A DNA stretch of 64,000 nt from Ectobacillus funiculus (GCF_042429435.1 NZ_JBHMAF010000108.1), one strand, 5' to 3'. Shown: positions 34,794-44,541, counted from the stretch's first letter. A program made the numbers and translations. The notes: generated from the sequence alone by a model not told the origin.

Positions 34794-36575
34794 ATGCAAG
34801 AGAAGCTACGTGAAAAACTGGCGGTTTTGCCGGATCAGCCGGGCTGTTATTTGATGAAGGACAAGCACGGCACGATTATTTATGTAGGCAAAGCAAAGGT
34901 GCTCAAAAATCGTGTGCGTTCTTATTTTACAGGAACGCACGACGGAAAAACGTATCGTCTGGTTAATGAGATTGCTGACTTTGAGTATATTGTTACGTCC
35001 TCAAATTTAGAGGCGCTTATTTTAGAATTAAATTTAATTAAAAAGCATGATCCGAAATACAATATTATGCTTAAGGATGACAAAAGCTATCCGTTTTTGA
35101 AAATTACGGCGGAAAAGCAGCCGCGTCTCGTTATCACGAGAACCGTCAAGAAGGATAAAGGAAGATATTTTGGACCATATCCAAATTCACAGGCAGCCCA
35201 TGAAACGAAAAAGCTGCTTGATCGCATGTATCCATTGCGCAAATGCACAAACATTCCAGACAAGGTATGCTTGTATTATCATATGGGACAATGCTTAGCC
35301 CCCTGTATCAAGGATGTGACGGAAGAGCAGAATAGGGAAATTGTTGACCAAATTACCCGTTTTTTAAATGGCGGTCATAAGGATATTCGCTCGGAGCTTG
35401 AGGTCAAAATGTACGAAGCGGCTGAAAAGCTAGAGTTCGAACGTGCAAAGGAACTGCGGGATCAAATGGCTCATATGGACGCGCTCATGGAGAAGCAAAA
35501 AATGATTATGGGTGATTTACTTGATCGGGATATATTTGGCTATGCCATAGATAAAGGCTGGATGTGTGTACAAGTATTTTTTGTTCGCCAAGGAAAGCTA
35601 ATTGAACGCGATGTTTCCATGTTCCCAATCTATGATGAGCCTGAGGAGGAATTTCTCACCTTCATTGGACAATTTTATGCACAGGATAATCATTTTAAGC
35701 CAAAGGAGATTGTACTCCCAAATGCTATCGACCAAGAGTTGGCACAGCAATTTCTTGAGGTGGACGTCTCACAGCCAAAGACGGGCAAGCGGAAGGAGCT
35801 TGTTGATTTAGCCTCCAAGAATGCAGACATTGCTTTGAGGGAAAAGTTTTCTCTTATTGAACGTGATGAGGAGCGCACGATTAAAGCTGTGGAGAATTTA
35901 GGGAGGGCACTGGAGATTCCAACGCTGAGCCGAATTGAGGCGTTTGACAATTCGAATATTCAAGGAACAAATCCAGTTTCTGCAATGATTGTGTTTGTCG
36001 ATGGCAAGCCGGATAAAAAAGAGTATCGGAAATATAAAATTAAAACGGTGCAAGGACCTGACGATTATGAATCGATGCGTGAGGTTGTGCGGCGCCGTTA
36101 TTCCCGTGTGCTGCGCGAACATCTTCCGCTTCCAGATCTTATTATTATTGATGGGGGAAAGGGACAGCTTGGCGCAGCAATAGATGTATTGGAGAATGAA
36201 CTTGGCTTGTCTATTCCAGTTGCTGGTCTGATGAAGGATGAAAAGCATCGTACATCGCAGCTTATTATAGGAGAGTCCGCGCGACCAATAGAACTGGAAC
36301 GAAGCAGTCAGGAGTTTTATCTGCTGCAGCGTATCCAAGATGAGGTACACCGTTTTGCGATCACGTTTCATCGTCATTTGCACGGTAAGTCAGCCATTCA
36401 ATCTGTACTTGACGAGATCCCAGGTGTAGGAGAAAAACGAAGAAAGCAGCTTTTGAAGCATTTTGGTTCTGTTAAAAAGCTAAAGGAAGCATCAATCGAG
36501 GAAATTACAGCAGCCGGTGTGCCGAAGAATGTAGCTGAAGCAGTACGAAGTCACTTTGAACAAGCTTCCTTCTAG
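34794..36575 (+). CDS. uvrC: Excinuclease ABC subunit C
   Basis: A 593-residue nucleotide-excision-repair nuclease that makes both incisions. The GIY-YIG domain is at residues ~13-90 (PGCYLMKDKHGTIIYVGKAK). A UvrB-binding UVR motif (EAAEKLEFERAKELRDQM) is near 205. The RNase-H-like domain (EAFDNSNIQGTNPVSAMIVF; LIIIDGGKGQLGA) follows, then a C-terminal helix-hairpin-helix (IPGVGEKRRKQLLKHFGS). Start ATG with GGGGGAGAGG. In B. subtilis it directly follows trxA; here 9.8 kb separates them. Confidence 0.97.
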   Translation: MQEKLREKLAVLPDQPGCYLMKDKHGTIIYVGKAKVLKNRVRSYFTGTHDGKTYRLVNEIADFEYIVTSSNLEALILELNLIKKHDPKYNIMLKDDKSYPFLKITAEKQPRLVITRTVKKDKGRYFGPYPNSQAAHETKKLLDRMYPLRKCTNIPDKVCLYYHMGQCLAPCIKDVTEEQNREIVDQITRFLNGGHKDIRSELEVKMYEAAEKLEFERAKELRDQMAHMDALMEKQKMIMGDLLDRDIFGYAIDKGWMCVQVFFVRQGKLIERDVSMFPIYDEPEEEFLTFIGQFYAQDNHFKPKEIVLPNAIDQELAQQFLEVDVSQPKTGKRKELVDLASKNADIALREKFSLIERDEERTIKAVENLGRALEIPTLSRIEAFDNSNIQGTNPVSAMIVFVDGKPDKKEYRKYKIKTVQGPDDYESMREVVRRRYSRVLREHLPLPDLIIIDGGKGQLGAAIDVLENELGLSIPVAGLMKDEKHRTSQLIIGESARPIELERSSQEFYLLQRIQDEVHRFAITFHRHLHGKSAIQSVLDEIPGVGEKRRKQLLKHFGSVKKLKEASIEEITAAGVPKNVAEAVRSHFEQASF

Positions 36576-36675
36576 CACTATAGGAGAGTATAAATTTCCA
36601 GCTAGAAGTCATTTGGCAGGAGTAAAGTAGAAGCGAAACTTCGCTTCTGTCTTCGCCTAATGACTCGCCAGTCGG
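36576..36675 (+). repeat. Dispersed intergenic repeat, copy 11 (diverged)
   Basis: CACTATAGGAGAGTATAAAT to GACTCGCCAGTCGG directly at the uvrC stop. The centre is rearranged (AGAAGCGAAACTTCGCTTCT forms a new hairpin). Confidence 0.75.
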
Positions 36676-36773
36676 TTATAACTTACATGATGTTATAATG
36701 GTAATAGATGCTTATTTCATTTTCAGCTGATAGCTTGGCGCGAAGGGCTTGTGTGCAGGACAAGGAAGAAATT

Positions 36774-36839
36774 ATGAGCAGATGGAAAAAACGGAAGTGT
36801 TTCCCGTGTTGGCACGGAAATTTGCAACTGTTACAATAG
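36774..36839 (+). CDS. Possible 21-residue Cys-rich peptide
   Basis: ATGAGCAGATGG... encodes a basic 21-residue peptide with RKCFPCWHG. GGACAAGGAAG lies shortly upstream. It is followed by a GTAGACGAA / TTCGTCTAC hairpin (36840-36878). Very short, so coding is uncertain. Confidence 0.25.
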   Translation: MSRWKKRKCFPCWHGNLQLLQ

Positions 36840-36889
36840 GTAGACGAAACAATTGAGCAGTTGCTTGCTTCGTCTACCGTATAAAACAT

Positions 36890-36913
36890 AAAAAGCCAGC
36901 AAAAGCCGGCTTA
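36890..36913 (-). terminator. Terminator of yslB
   Basis: On the minus strand AAGCCGGC / GCTGGCTT (one mismatch) is followed by TTTTATGTTTT. It overlaps the yslB stop. Confidence 0.8.
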
Positions 36914-37357
36914 TGTATTAAGAGGATCCTTTGCATCCCATTTCACGGTAAATAGTACTTTTTCAGAGCGTTTTTTCGGGTCTTCATATGCTTCAGCAAT
37001 TACTTGGCGCTGCTGCTGCGTTTGCTGTGCAAGAAAACCCGCTTCTAATTGATAGGTTGTATTTTGTTTATTCTTGTAGCGTTCCCCAATAAGCGGACTC
37101 GTCAGTTGTAATTGCAGCTCACGTCGGTTTTGCTCAACGATGCTTAAGTCACCCCAGCCGGCTTGCCGGAAAAAAACGATAATATCTTCAAAGGTTTCTA
37201 GTGTGTACTTCCTGGCAAGGTTTTTTCCTGCCCAGTATAATATCCGATCTAATTCTTTGCCAATAATATCTGGAAGAAGCTCTTCACGAATTAACTCGTA
37301 GGCGAAAGCATTTATTGGAATTGTTAGTAATTGTTCTATATTTGTTTTGTTGCTCAC
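36911..37357 (-). CDS. yslB: YslB-family protein (DUF2507)
   Basis: A 148-residue soluble protein conserved between uvrC and sdhC in Bacillus. It has the family features NAFAYELIREELLPDI at ~17 and ILYWAGKNLARK at ~40. The fold belongs to the 4-vinyl-reductase/heme-NO-binding-like group by family assignment; biochemical function is unknown. The ATG is preceded by GAGGGGAAATC on the minus strand. Confidence 0.87.
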   Translation of the reverse strand: MSNKTNIEQLLTIPINAFAYELIREELLPDIIGKELDRILYWAGKNLARKYTLETFEDIIVFFRQAGWGDLSIVEQNRRELQLQLTSPLIGERYKNKQNTTYQLEAGFLAQQTQQQRQVIAEAYEDPKKRSEKVLFTVKWDAKDPLNT

Positions 37358-37672
37358 GAGATTTCCCCTCTTTCTTTTCTGTCGTTATTATATAACATTT
37401 TGATAAAAGAAACACATAATTTCGCTAGAATGTTACAAAAGCATTACGATGTTTTAACAGGTATCAATGCACTTCTTGAAATTTTATACAGATATTGTGT
37501 ATCCGTTTTCTTGACGCTCTTAGGAAGTTAGGAGTAAAATGGATTTGTCATAAATTATACTGTAATATTTTGAATAGTTTTTACAATCTTTTTCAGAGAA
37601 TGAAAGAAATGCTATTGTCTGAAAATAATAATTTATGATGTGAGCTAAACATTCAAGGGGGGTAATGGGAAG
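37358..37672. promoter_or_regulatory. yslB-sdhC divergent intergenic region
   Basis: 315 bp that must hold the promoters of yslB and sdhCAB. I could not recognise a clear catabolite-response element or Fur box. A TTGACG (37512)-type hexamer exists but without a good -10. Confidence 0.4.
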
Positions 37673-38299
37673 ATGAAAGGGCAAGAATTTGCTTACCGTA
37701 AATGGCACTCTTTATTAGGAGTCATTCCTGTCGGTATTTTTTTGACACAACACTTAGTAGTAAACCATTTTGCTACGGCGGGCGCAGAAGCGTTCAACAA
37801 AGCTTCCGGATTTATGGAACACCTACCATTCCGAATTTTCTTAGAAACGTTTGTGATTTTTTTACCATTGTTGTATCACGCGGTATATGGAATTTATATT
37901 GCATTCACTGCTAAGCATAATGTTAATGCTTACAGTTATTTCCGTAACTGGATGTTTTCGATTCAGCGTTTTACGGGCGTATTCCTCGTTGTTTTTATCG
38001 CTTGGCACGTTTGGCAGACACGTATTGCCGCTGCATTAGGACAAGAAGTGGATTACGAAATGATGGAAAATATTTTAAGCAATCCTGGTATGTTTATATT
38101 TTATACAATAGGTGTGTTATCAGCAGTATTCCATCTTGCTAATGGATTATGGTCATTTTTCATTAGTTGGGGCATTACAGTTTCACCGCGTTCACAGCGC
38201 ATATCTACTTATGTAACATTGGCGATTTTCTTTGCACTATCTATAGTAGGAATTCGTGCTTTGTTCGCATTCGTGGATCCTCAGTTAGCAAATATGTAA
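37673..38299 (+). CDS. sdhC: Succinate dehydrogenase cytochrome b558 subunit
   Basis: A 208-residue di-heme membrane anchor of complex II that passes electrons to menaquinone. Five helices carry His ligands (QHLVVNH; LLYHAVYGIYIA; FIAWHVWQ; VFHLANGLW). ATG follows AAGGGGGGT. First gene of sdhCAB, with the order and spacing of B. subtilis. Confidence 0.95.
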   Translation: MKGQEFAYRKWHSLLGVIPVGIFLTQHLVVNHFATAGAEAFNKASGFMEHLPFRIFLETFVIFLPLLYHAVYGIYIAFTAKHNVNAYSYFRNWMFSIQRFTGVFLVVFIAWHVWQTRIAAALGQEVDYEMMENILSNPGMFIFYTIGVLSAVFHLANGLWSFFISWGITVSPRSQRISTYVTLAIFFALSIVGIRALFAFVDPQLANM

Positions 38300-38311
38300 G
38301 GAGTGGAGAGC

Positions 38312-40108
38312 ATGAAAGGGAAACTAATCGTAGTTGGCGGCGGCTTGGCCGGCTTAATGGCAACAATTAAAGGAGCGGAAGCAGGAGTTAAGGTTGACCT
38401 ATTCTCGCTTGTTCCAGTAAAACGTTCTCACTCTGTTTGTGCGCAGGGCGGTATTAACGGCGCTGTTAACACAAAGGGTGAAGGGGATTCTCCATGGGAG
38501 CATTTTGATGACACGGTATACGGCGGCGACTTCTTAGCGGATCAGCCTCCTGTTAAGGCGATGTGCGATGCGGCTCCTGGAGTTATTCACTTAATGGATC
38601 GTATGGGTGTTATGTTTAACCGTACGGATGAAGGTCTTCTTGACTTCCGCCGCTTTGGAGGTACGAAGCACCACCGCACAGCGTTTGCAGGCGCGACGAC
38701 TGGTCAGCAGCTGTTATATGCATTAGATGAGCAGGTGCGCCGTCATGAGGTGGCCGGTCTTGTTGAAAAATTTGAAGGCTGGGAGTTTTTGCGTGTTGTT
38801 GTAGATGATGAGGGTGTCTGTCGTGGAATTGTGGCTCAAAACTTACAATCATCTGAAATTAAAAGCTTCCAAGCTGATGCTGTTATTATGGCGACAGGCG
38901 GCCCCGGTATTATTTTCGGAAAATCTACAAACTCAATTATTAACACGGGTACAGCGGCTTCTGCTGTCTATCAGCAAGGCGCAATCTATGCAAATGGTGA
39001 GTTTATCCAAATTCATCCGACAGCAATTCCTGGAGACGATAAGCTTCGTCTCATGAGTGAATCTGCACGCGGTGAGGGCGGACGTGTTTGGACATATAAA
39101 GATGGCAAGCCTTGGTATTTCTTGGAGGAGAAATATCCAGCGTACGGAAACCTTGTACCGCGTGATATTGCAACTCGTGAAATCTTTGACGTGTGCGTAA
39201 ATCAAAAGCTTGGTGTGAACGGCGAAAACATGGTGTATCTAGATTTATCTCATAAGGATCCAAAAGAGCTTGATATCAAACTGGGCGGTATTATTGAAAT
39301 TTATGAGAAGTTCACGGGCGACGATCCGCGCAAGCTGCCGATGAAAATCTTCCCGGCTGTTCACTATTCGATGGGCGGATTATGGGTAGATTACAACCAA
39401 ATGACAAATATTCCAGGGTTGTTCGCGGCAGGTGAGTGTGATTTCTCTATGCACGGAGCAAACCGTTTAGGAGCAAACTCCTTATTATCCGCTATTTACG
39501 GCGGTATGGTAGCAGGACCAAATGCGATTGAGTACATGAAGGGTCTTGAAAAGTCGGCTGATGCTGTATCTGTTTCTGTTTATGAGCAAAACGAGCTTGC
39601 GGAAATTGAAAGATACAACAACATTTTGGCTATGAACGGAACTGAGAATGCGTATGTGCTTCATAAAGAGCTTGGAGAATGGATGACGGACAATGTAACA
39701 GTTGTACGTTACAACGAAAAGCTTCTTCAAACGGATAATAAGATTCAGGAGCTGCTGGAACGTTATCAGCGCATCAACATTAATGATACAGCAAAATGGA
39801 GCAACCAAGGAGCTTCCTTTACTCGTCAGTTAGAAAACATGCTGCACTTAGCTCGTGTCATTACGCTTGGCGCATATAACCGTAATGAAAGCCGCGGAGC
39901 GCATTATAAACCAGAATTCCCAGAGCGTAACGATGAACAGTTTATGAAGCATACAATGGCAAGCTTCGATGCAAAGACGAAGGAGCCAGTATTCTCTTAT
40001 AAAGATGTAGATGTAGATTTAATCGCACCGCGTAAACGCGACTATACTACAGATAAGAAGAAGAAAAATGAAACGGCAGAACAGAAGGGGGATAAGCAAC
40101 ATGTCTGA
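38312..40108 (+). CDS. sdhA: Succinate dehydrogenase flavoprotein subunit
   Basis: A 598-residue covalent-FAD subunit that oxidises succinate to fumarate. FAD motif VVGGGLAGLMATIKGAEAG (N-terminus), the FAD-linking region KRSHSVCAQGGINGA (~35), substrate motifs HPTAIPG and ARGEGGRV (~240), and GLFAAGECDFSMHGANRLG (~370). ATG 38312 has AAGGAG eight bases upstream; the GTG nine bases earlier overlaps it. Overlaps sdhB by 8 bases. Confidence 0.97.
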   Translation: MKGKLIVVGGGLAGLMATIKGAEAGVKVDLFSLVPVKRSHSVCAQGGINGAVNTKGEGDSPWEHFDDTVYGGDFLADQPPVKAMCDAAPGVIHLMDRMGVMFNRTDEGLLDFRRFGGTKHHRTAFAGATTGQQLLYALDEQVRRHEVAGLVEKFEGWEFLRVVVDDEGVCRGIVAQNLQSSEIKSFQADAVIMATGGPGIIFGKSTNSIINTGTAASAVYQQGAIYANGEFIQIHPTAIPGDDKLRLMSESARGEGGRVWTYKDGKPWYFLEEKYPAYGNLVPRDIATREIFDVCVNQKLGVNGENMVYLDLSHKDPKELDIKLGGIIEIYEKFTGDDPRKLPMKIFPAVHYSMGGLWVDYNQMTNIPGLFAAGECDFSMHGANRLGANSLLSAIYGGMVAGPNAIEYMKGLEKSADAVSVSVYEQNELAEIERYNNILAMNGTENAYVLHKELGEWMTDNVTVVRYNEKLLQTDNKIQELLERYQRININDTAKWSNQGASFTRQLENMLHLARVITLGAYNRNESRGAHYKPEFPERNDEQFMKHTMASFDAKTKEPVFSYKDVDVDLIAPRKRDYTTDKKKKNETAEQKGDKQHV

Positions 40109-40862
40109 TAAACAAATCCGCCTCATTATTACAAGACAAGACTCGCCGGACGCACAACCGTATGAACAAGAGTTTGCAATTCCTTATCGTCCGAATATGA
40201 ACGTTATCTCGGCATTGATGGAAATTCGTCGTAACCCGGTTGATACAAAGGGAAACCAAACAACACCAGTTGCTTGGGATATGAACTGTTTGGAGGAAGT
40301 ATGCGGCGCATGTTCTATGGTTATTAACGGCAAACCGCGTCAATCCTGTACTGCGCTTGTTGATAAGCTTGAACAGCCAATCCGTTTGCAGCCAATGAAA
40401 ACATTCCCGGTTGTACGTGATTTGCAAATTGACCGTAGCCGCATGTTCAACGCCTTAAAGCGCGTAAAAGCATGGGTGCCAATCGACGGTACGTACGATC
40501 TTGGTCCAGGACCACGTATGCCAGAGAAGAAACGTCAATGGGCGTATGAGTTATCAAAATGTATGACCTGCGGCGTTTGCTTAGAGGCTTGCCCGAACGT
40601 AAACGAGAAATCTTCCTTTATTGGGCCGGCTCCATTATCGCAAGCGCGTCTGTTCAATGCACATCCAACAGGTTCTCTGCATAAAGCAGAGCGTCTGCGT
40701 ACCCTGATGGGCGATGGTGGACTTGCAAACTGCGGAAATTCGCAAAACTGCGTACAATCCTGTCCAAAAGGAATTCCGCTCACAACATCAATCGCTGCCT
40801 TGAACCGCGATACAACATTCCAATCGTTCAAGGATTTCTTTGGCAGTGACAATAACTATTAA
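40101..40862 (+). CDS. sdhB: Succinate dehydrogenase iron-sulfur subunit
   Basis: A 253-residue electron-transfer subunit. The 2Fe-2S site is CLEEVCGACSMVINGK (~65), the 4Fe-4S site CMTCGVCLEACPN (~155) and the 3Fe-4S site CGNSQNCVQSCPKG (~215). ATG 40101 is preceded by AAGGGGGAT and lies within the end of sdhA, so translation is probably coupled. Confidence 0.97.
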   Translation: MSDKQIRLIITRQDSPDAQPYEQEFAIPYRPNMNVISALMEIRRNPVDTKGNQTTPVAWDMNCLEEVCGACSMVINGKPRQSCTALVDKLEQPIRLQPMKTFPVVRDLQIDRSRMFNALKRVKAWVPIDGTYDLGPGPRMPEKKRQWAYELSKCMTCGVCLEACPNVNEKSSFIGPAPLSQARLFNAHPTGSLHKAERLRTLMGDGGLANCGNSQNCVQSCPKGIPLTTSIAALNRDTTFQSFKDFFGSDNNY

Positions 40863-40871
40863 TCTGTCAGC

Positions 40872-40903
40872 TATCGCCTCTTCCTACAGAAGGGGCGATT
40901 TTC
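40872..40903 (+). terminator. Terminator after sdhB
   Basis: Stem ATCGCCTCTT / AAGGGGCGAT (one mismatch) followed by TTTTC. Confidence 0.8.
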
Positions 40904-41039
40904 ATAAAGAAAACTCGGCCGAGTGGCGAGCCCTGCCTTTGGGCGAAGACAGAGGCGTAGTTGCGCTTATACTGTATTCCTAAAATTTCTCACTACGTCG
41001 AATTGACTTCTAGCTAGAAATTTATACTTTCTTACAGTA
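40904..41039 (-). repeat. Dispersed intergenic repeat, copy 12 (inverted orientation)
   Basis: Full-length copy on the minus strand: reads TAAAGAAAACTC... to ...ACTTTCTTACAGT on the plus strand. The only copy opposite to the others, showing the family is not tied to transcription direction. Confidence 0.92.
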
Positions 41040-41118
41040 CAGGATGCTCTAGCTGCAAGCAGTAAAAAAGGTTTCTTATATAATGCTTCACCTTGTGAAA
41101 TGATTAGGGGGCGCTGGA

Positions 41119-41568
41119 ATGAAACACATATCATATGTTGAAAATGCTCTGGAATGGGAAAAGGAATTTAGCTTTTTTATACCGGTAAAAGTTCGTTTTT
41201 CAGAAACGGATATGTTCGGTCACCTCAATAATAAAGCTCCATTTACATACTTTGAAGAGGCACGGATTGAATTTTTTAAGGAGCTTGGCTTTATGCAAAA
41301 GTGGATGGATAAAAAGACGGAAGCAATGATTGTTGTGGCAAACCAGCAATGCGATTATTTGAAGCAGGTGTATTTTGATGAACAGCTACGGGTGTATGTA
41401 AAGATACAATCTGTGGGAACCTCTTCCGCTGACTTGCATTATATGGTGAAAAATGAAGCCGGAGAAATCTGTCTTGCAGCAAGAGGGACTATTGTGCAGG
41501 TTTCGAGAACAACAGGAAAAGGTTTGCCGTGGTCTGACGAATGGAAAGCGAAATTGCTTGAGAGATAA
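41119..41568 (+). CDS. ysmA: Hotdog-fold acyl-CoA thioesterase (YsmA)
   Basis: A 149-residue 4HBT-family protein. VRFSETDMFGHLNNKAPFTYFEEAR (residues ~28-52) carries the catalytic Asp and the family helix. The position between sdhB and gerE matches B. subtilis ysmA. It hydrolyses acyl-CoA, substrate unknown. ATG has AGGGGGCG upstream. Confidence 0.87.
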   Translation: MKHISYVENALEWEKEFSFFIPVKVRFSETDMFGHLNNKAPFTYFEEARIEFFKELGFMQKWMDKKTEAMIVVANQQCDYLKQVYFDEQLRVYVKIQSVGTSSADLHYMVKNEAGEICLAARGTIVQVSRTTGKGLPWSDEWKAKLLER

Positions 41569-41697
41569 TTCATATAAAAGACCTCTCTTCATTCTCTGAA
41601 AAATAGTTCCTCTACCACCCTATATAAGTAGAAGAAAAAGATTTTATGAAGCGGGGAATTTCGGTTTGGGACATTGTCTAGTTTCTGTTTTTAGTAC

Positions 41698-41740
41698 AAC
41701 CCCACACAACGGAAAATGCCCTTCCCTTTGTGTGGGGTGT
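41698..41740. terminator. Bidirectional terminator between ysmA and ykoT-like gene
   Basis: Stem ACCCCACACA / TGTGTGGGGT with short T-rich tails; the genes converge here. Confidence 0.75.
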
Positions 41741-41775
41741 TTTGCTGCCTGTGTCCGTTTTTCTTATGAAGAGAT

Positions 41776-42789
41776 TCAGGATGTTTTTTCTTGTTCCTCT
41801 TGAGAGGAGGATACGGACCATTCCTGTGTTTGAATTTGTCTAGAGTACAGATCAGTCTCAATTGTGTAACGAGGTCGTTGTTTCACCTCTACATACATTT
41901 TTCCGATATACTCTCCAATTAATCCGATGCTCATAAGCTGAATACCGCCTAATAACCAGATTGAAATGACGATGGATGTCCATCCTGGCGTTGTAAAACC
42001 AAGGAAACGCTGACCGAGCGCATAGACCCCGCAAACCAGGCTTAGCAAGAAGACGCACATTCCGATAATCGTAATCCAGCGAATTGGCGTTATGCTAAAG
42101 GATGTAATGCCATCAAAGGCAAAAGACAGCATTTTTTTTAACGGATACTTCGATTCGCCCGCAAAACGTGCTTTTCTCTCATATGTAACAAAAGTGGAAC
42201 GAAAGCCAAGAAGCGGAATAATGCCGCGCAAAAATACATTGCGTTCTTCATACAGGCTTAGTTCATCAAGGGCACGTTTGCTAAGCAAGCGATAATCGGC
42301 ATGATTATGTACAATATTCACGCCTGCTTTATGTAAGAAGCGGTAAAACCAAACAGCGCTTGTTCTCTTAAAAAATGTATCTGTATCCCGTTTGCTTCGT
42401 ACACCATACACAATATCATAGCCCTCTTGATATTTTAGAATAAAATCGCGAATAACGGCAATATCGTCCTGTAAATCAGCATCAATGGAAATGACGCAGT
42501 CAGAATATTCCCTTGCCGATAAAATGCCAGCAAGGAGCGCACGTTGATGACCGACGTTGCGCGCTAGCTTAATACCCGTTAAAAATGGATTTATCTTGCT
42601 AACTTCCCCTATAAGATTCCATGTCGCATCCTTGCTTCCATCATCTACAAATAGAAGCTTGCTCCTTGCGTGGATAAGCTCCTCTCGGATTAGCTTTGCC
42701 AGTACAACTGAAAGCTGTCCAATGGTTTCTTTCATTACTTTCTCTTCGTTATAACAAGGTACCACAATTGTTAAAATAGGTTCTGTCAT
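41776..42789 (-). CDS. ykoT: GtrB/YkoT-like GT2 glycosyltransferase with C-terminal membrane helices
   Basis: A 337-residue enzyme. The GT-A domain has VVPCYNEEKVM, LFVDDGSKDAT (~42), SIDADLQDD (DxD, ~98) and YRLLSKRALDEL (~160). Two C-terminal membrane helices (about residues 235-260 and 270-295) follow, as in undecaprenyl-phosphate glucosyltransferases. I start at 42789 behind AAGGAG; the frame extends upstream without need. It ends four bases before the larger membrane gene, an arrangement like B. subtilis ykoS-ykoT; orthology is probable, not proven. Confidence 0.82.
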   Translation of the reverse strand: MTEPILTIVVPCYNEEKVMKETIGQLSVVLAKLIREELIHARSKLLFVDDGSKDATWNLIGEVSKINPFLTGIKLARNVGHQRALLAGILSAREYSDCVISIDADLQDDIAVIRDFILKYQEGYDIVYGVRSKRDTDTFFKRTSAVWFYRFLHKAGVNIVHNHADYRLLSKRALDELSLYEERNVFLRGIIPLLGFRSTFVTYERKARFAGESKYPLKKMLSFAFDGITSFSITPIRWITIIGMCVFLLSLVCGVYALGQRFLGFTTPGWTSIVISIWLLGGIQLMSIGLIGEYIGKMYVEVKQRPRYTIETDLYSRQIQTQEWSVSSSQEEQEKTS

Positions 42790-42793
42790 GATG

Positions 42794-44485
42794 TCACTCT
42801 CCTTGTGTTTCCACTTCATATAGATAAATGCGCCAAAGAGCTTCTGGATGTTCAAAGGATCGTTTGAAACGAAGATGATTGGAAGCTGCGTTTTGAATCG
42901 GAACAGCTGAGAAAATATAGCGTCCCCCTAATGAGGAAAAGGCCGCTGTGTTTAACTGCAGATGACGAATTTTTTTCTTGGACGTTTTCCGATAGTCATA
43001 CCATTTTCCAAGTTCGGCAGAGAATAGGTAGCAGCGTCCGCCCCAATGATCAAAATACCGTTTTAAACGTTTATTTTTCTTGAGCTCAGCTGCAATGATT
43101 TTTCGGAATTGCCGCTTATAGGATAGCGGATAAAAGTTATTGTATGTATCTAATGTGTAAAAGCCATTATATTGTGCAATAGCTGGGTGAAGCCCAATGG
43201 TTGCAACGCGATAGTTCTGTTTTGGCTTCCCGATATAATCCGCGATATTTTCGAATAGGGAAACTGCATAGAACTCCTTGAAGGACGGAGCATGTACGCG
43301 TCTGTAATACCACTCTTCGTTACAATAAAATAAGATAAGACATTGTGCGATAACAGCCAGCTTCACAAGGCTCCTCCATCTCTTTCCAAGCTGCCAAAGA
43401 AATGCGAGAGAAAGGGCGAACAGGACATATAAGACAAGCGGCCGCAAAAAGTGGAAGCGCGCAAAGTTGAAAGTATTCAGAAATGCAAAACGTTCTTTGA
43501 GAGGCTGCCAGCCAACATAAAACCAAAAGGCATACCAAACAGATAAACAAATGTTAAGAGCAAACCAACCTAAAAAGCTGCGCTTAAGCATATCCTTTTT
43601 GCGCTGAAAAACCAATATAACAAGTGTAAACAGCTGAAGCGGGAGAAGAACGTATGTGTGAACAGTTAGTACGTGTGTATGTCCAATTGCGAAGTTCTTT
43701 CCCACGAGCCGAATGGTTTTCCAAAATGGGAGGATAGACGAGACAAACTCATTTCGGCTTGTCGGCCCCTGCGGGAATAAAAGAGAGTAGACAAGTCGAT
43801 AGTCAATAAGTAAATATAAAGCTGTCATCGTAACGATACTTGCCGCAAATACAGGATTGATGCGTCGAGTTCGCAGTACGTCAACCAACCATAGCACTCC
43901 CATTGCAGCGAGAAAAAAGAAAAAGCCTAACACGAAGCTTGAATACAGCGGCAATAGAAGGATGACCAGCCAGTGCTTCCAAGAGGCTGTGTGACGGCGA
44001 ATATGCAAAAATGCCCATAGAGCAAGCGGGTGCCCCAATGTACTTAACATGCCGGATGGCCAAAAAGGAGTTAAGGAAAAGGCCAAGGCAGCCCCAACAG
44101 AAATCCAGCTCGTTTCCCTTTGAGGAATAATATGATCCTGAAGCAGATAATACATTCCAAAAAAGGCCACGAAGCGGACAATTGTTTGACTAATCGCATA
44201 AGCAATCATCGAAGGGAACAGCATATGAAGCCAAACGAGAAGGCTAAATTCTGTTCCAAATGCATTGCGTGGCAACCCAGTGATAACCTGGGGAATGGTT
44301 GCATCAATTGTCCCAAAAAGCTGTCCGCTTTCCCGGAGCACCTTGTACCAAGCGATATTAGAATCTAAATTATCGTGCATACGAATATGCGCATTCTCTC
44401 CCAGTGCGTATAGAGGGAGAAGAAACAGAGCAATTATCACGCATGCCAGTAAAACAGCGCGGTGTTCTCGAAGTTTTAACAGCAT
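42794..44485 (-). CDS. ykoS: Large polytopic membrane protein, YkoS/DUF6044-like
   Basis: A 563-residue protein with about twelve membrane helices. An early extracytoplasmic acidic stretch, HIRMHDNLDSNIAWYKVL (~residue 35), suits a lipid-linked-sugar GT-C enzyme. The partner of the downstream GT2: one would charge the lipid carrier and the other use it outside. Start ATG 44485 with GGGTGATG upstream. Confidence 0.72.
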   Translation of the reverse strand: MLLKLREHRAVLLACVIIALFLLPLYALGENAHIRMHDNLDSNIAWYKVLRESGQLFGTIDATIPQVITGLPRNAFGTEFSLLVWLHMLFPSMIAYAISQTIVRFVAFFGMYYLLQDHIIPQRETSWISVGAALAFSLTPFWPSGMLSTLGHPLALWAFLHIRRHTASWKHWLVILLLPLYSSFVLGFFFFLAAMGVLWLVDVLRTRRINPVFAASIVTMTALYLLIDYRLVYSLLFPQGPTSRNEFVSSILPFWKTIRLVGKNFAIGHTHVLTVHTYVLLPLQLFTLVILVFQRKKDMLKRSFLGWFALNICLSVWYAFWFYVGWQPLKERFAFLNTFNFARFHFLRPLVLYVLFALSLAFLWQLGKRWRSLVKLAVIAQCLILFYCNEEWYYRRVHAPSFKEFYAVSLFENIADYIGKPKQNYRVATIGLHPAIAQYNGFYTLDTYNNFYPLSYKRQFRKIIAAELKKNKRLKRYFDHWGGRCYLFSAELGKWYDYRKTSKKKIRHLQLNTAAFSSLGGRYIFSAVPIQNAASNHLRFKRSFEHPEALWRIYLYEVETQGE

Positions 44486-44541
44486 ATTTCATCACCCAAG
44501 CTATAGGATAAACAAATAATGGGAAATCATTCATTATTTTA

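Noticed and set aside
37358..37672. Catabolite-response element or Fur box upstream of sdhC
   Set aside because: No segment matched the consensus well enough.
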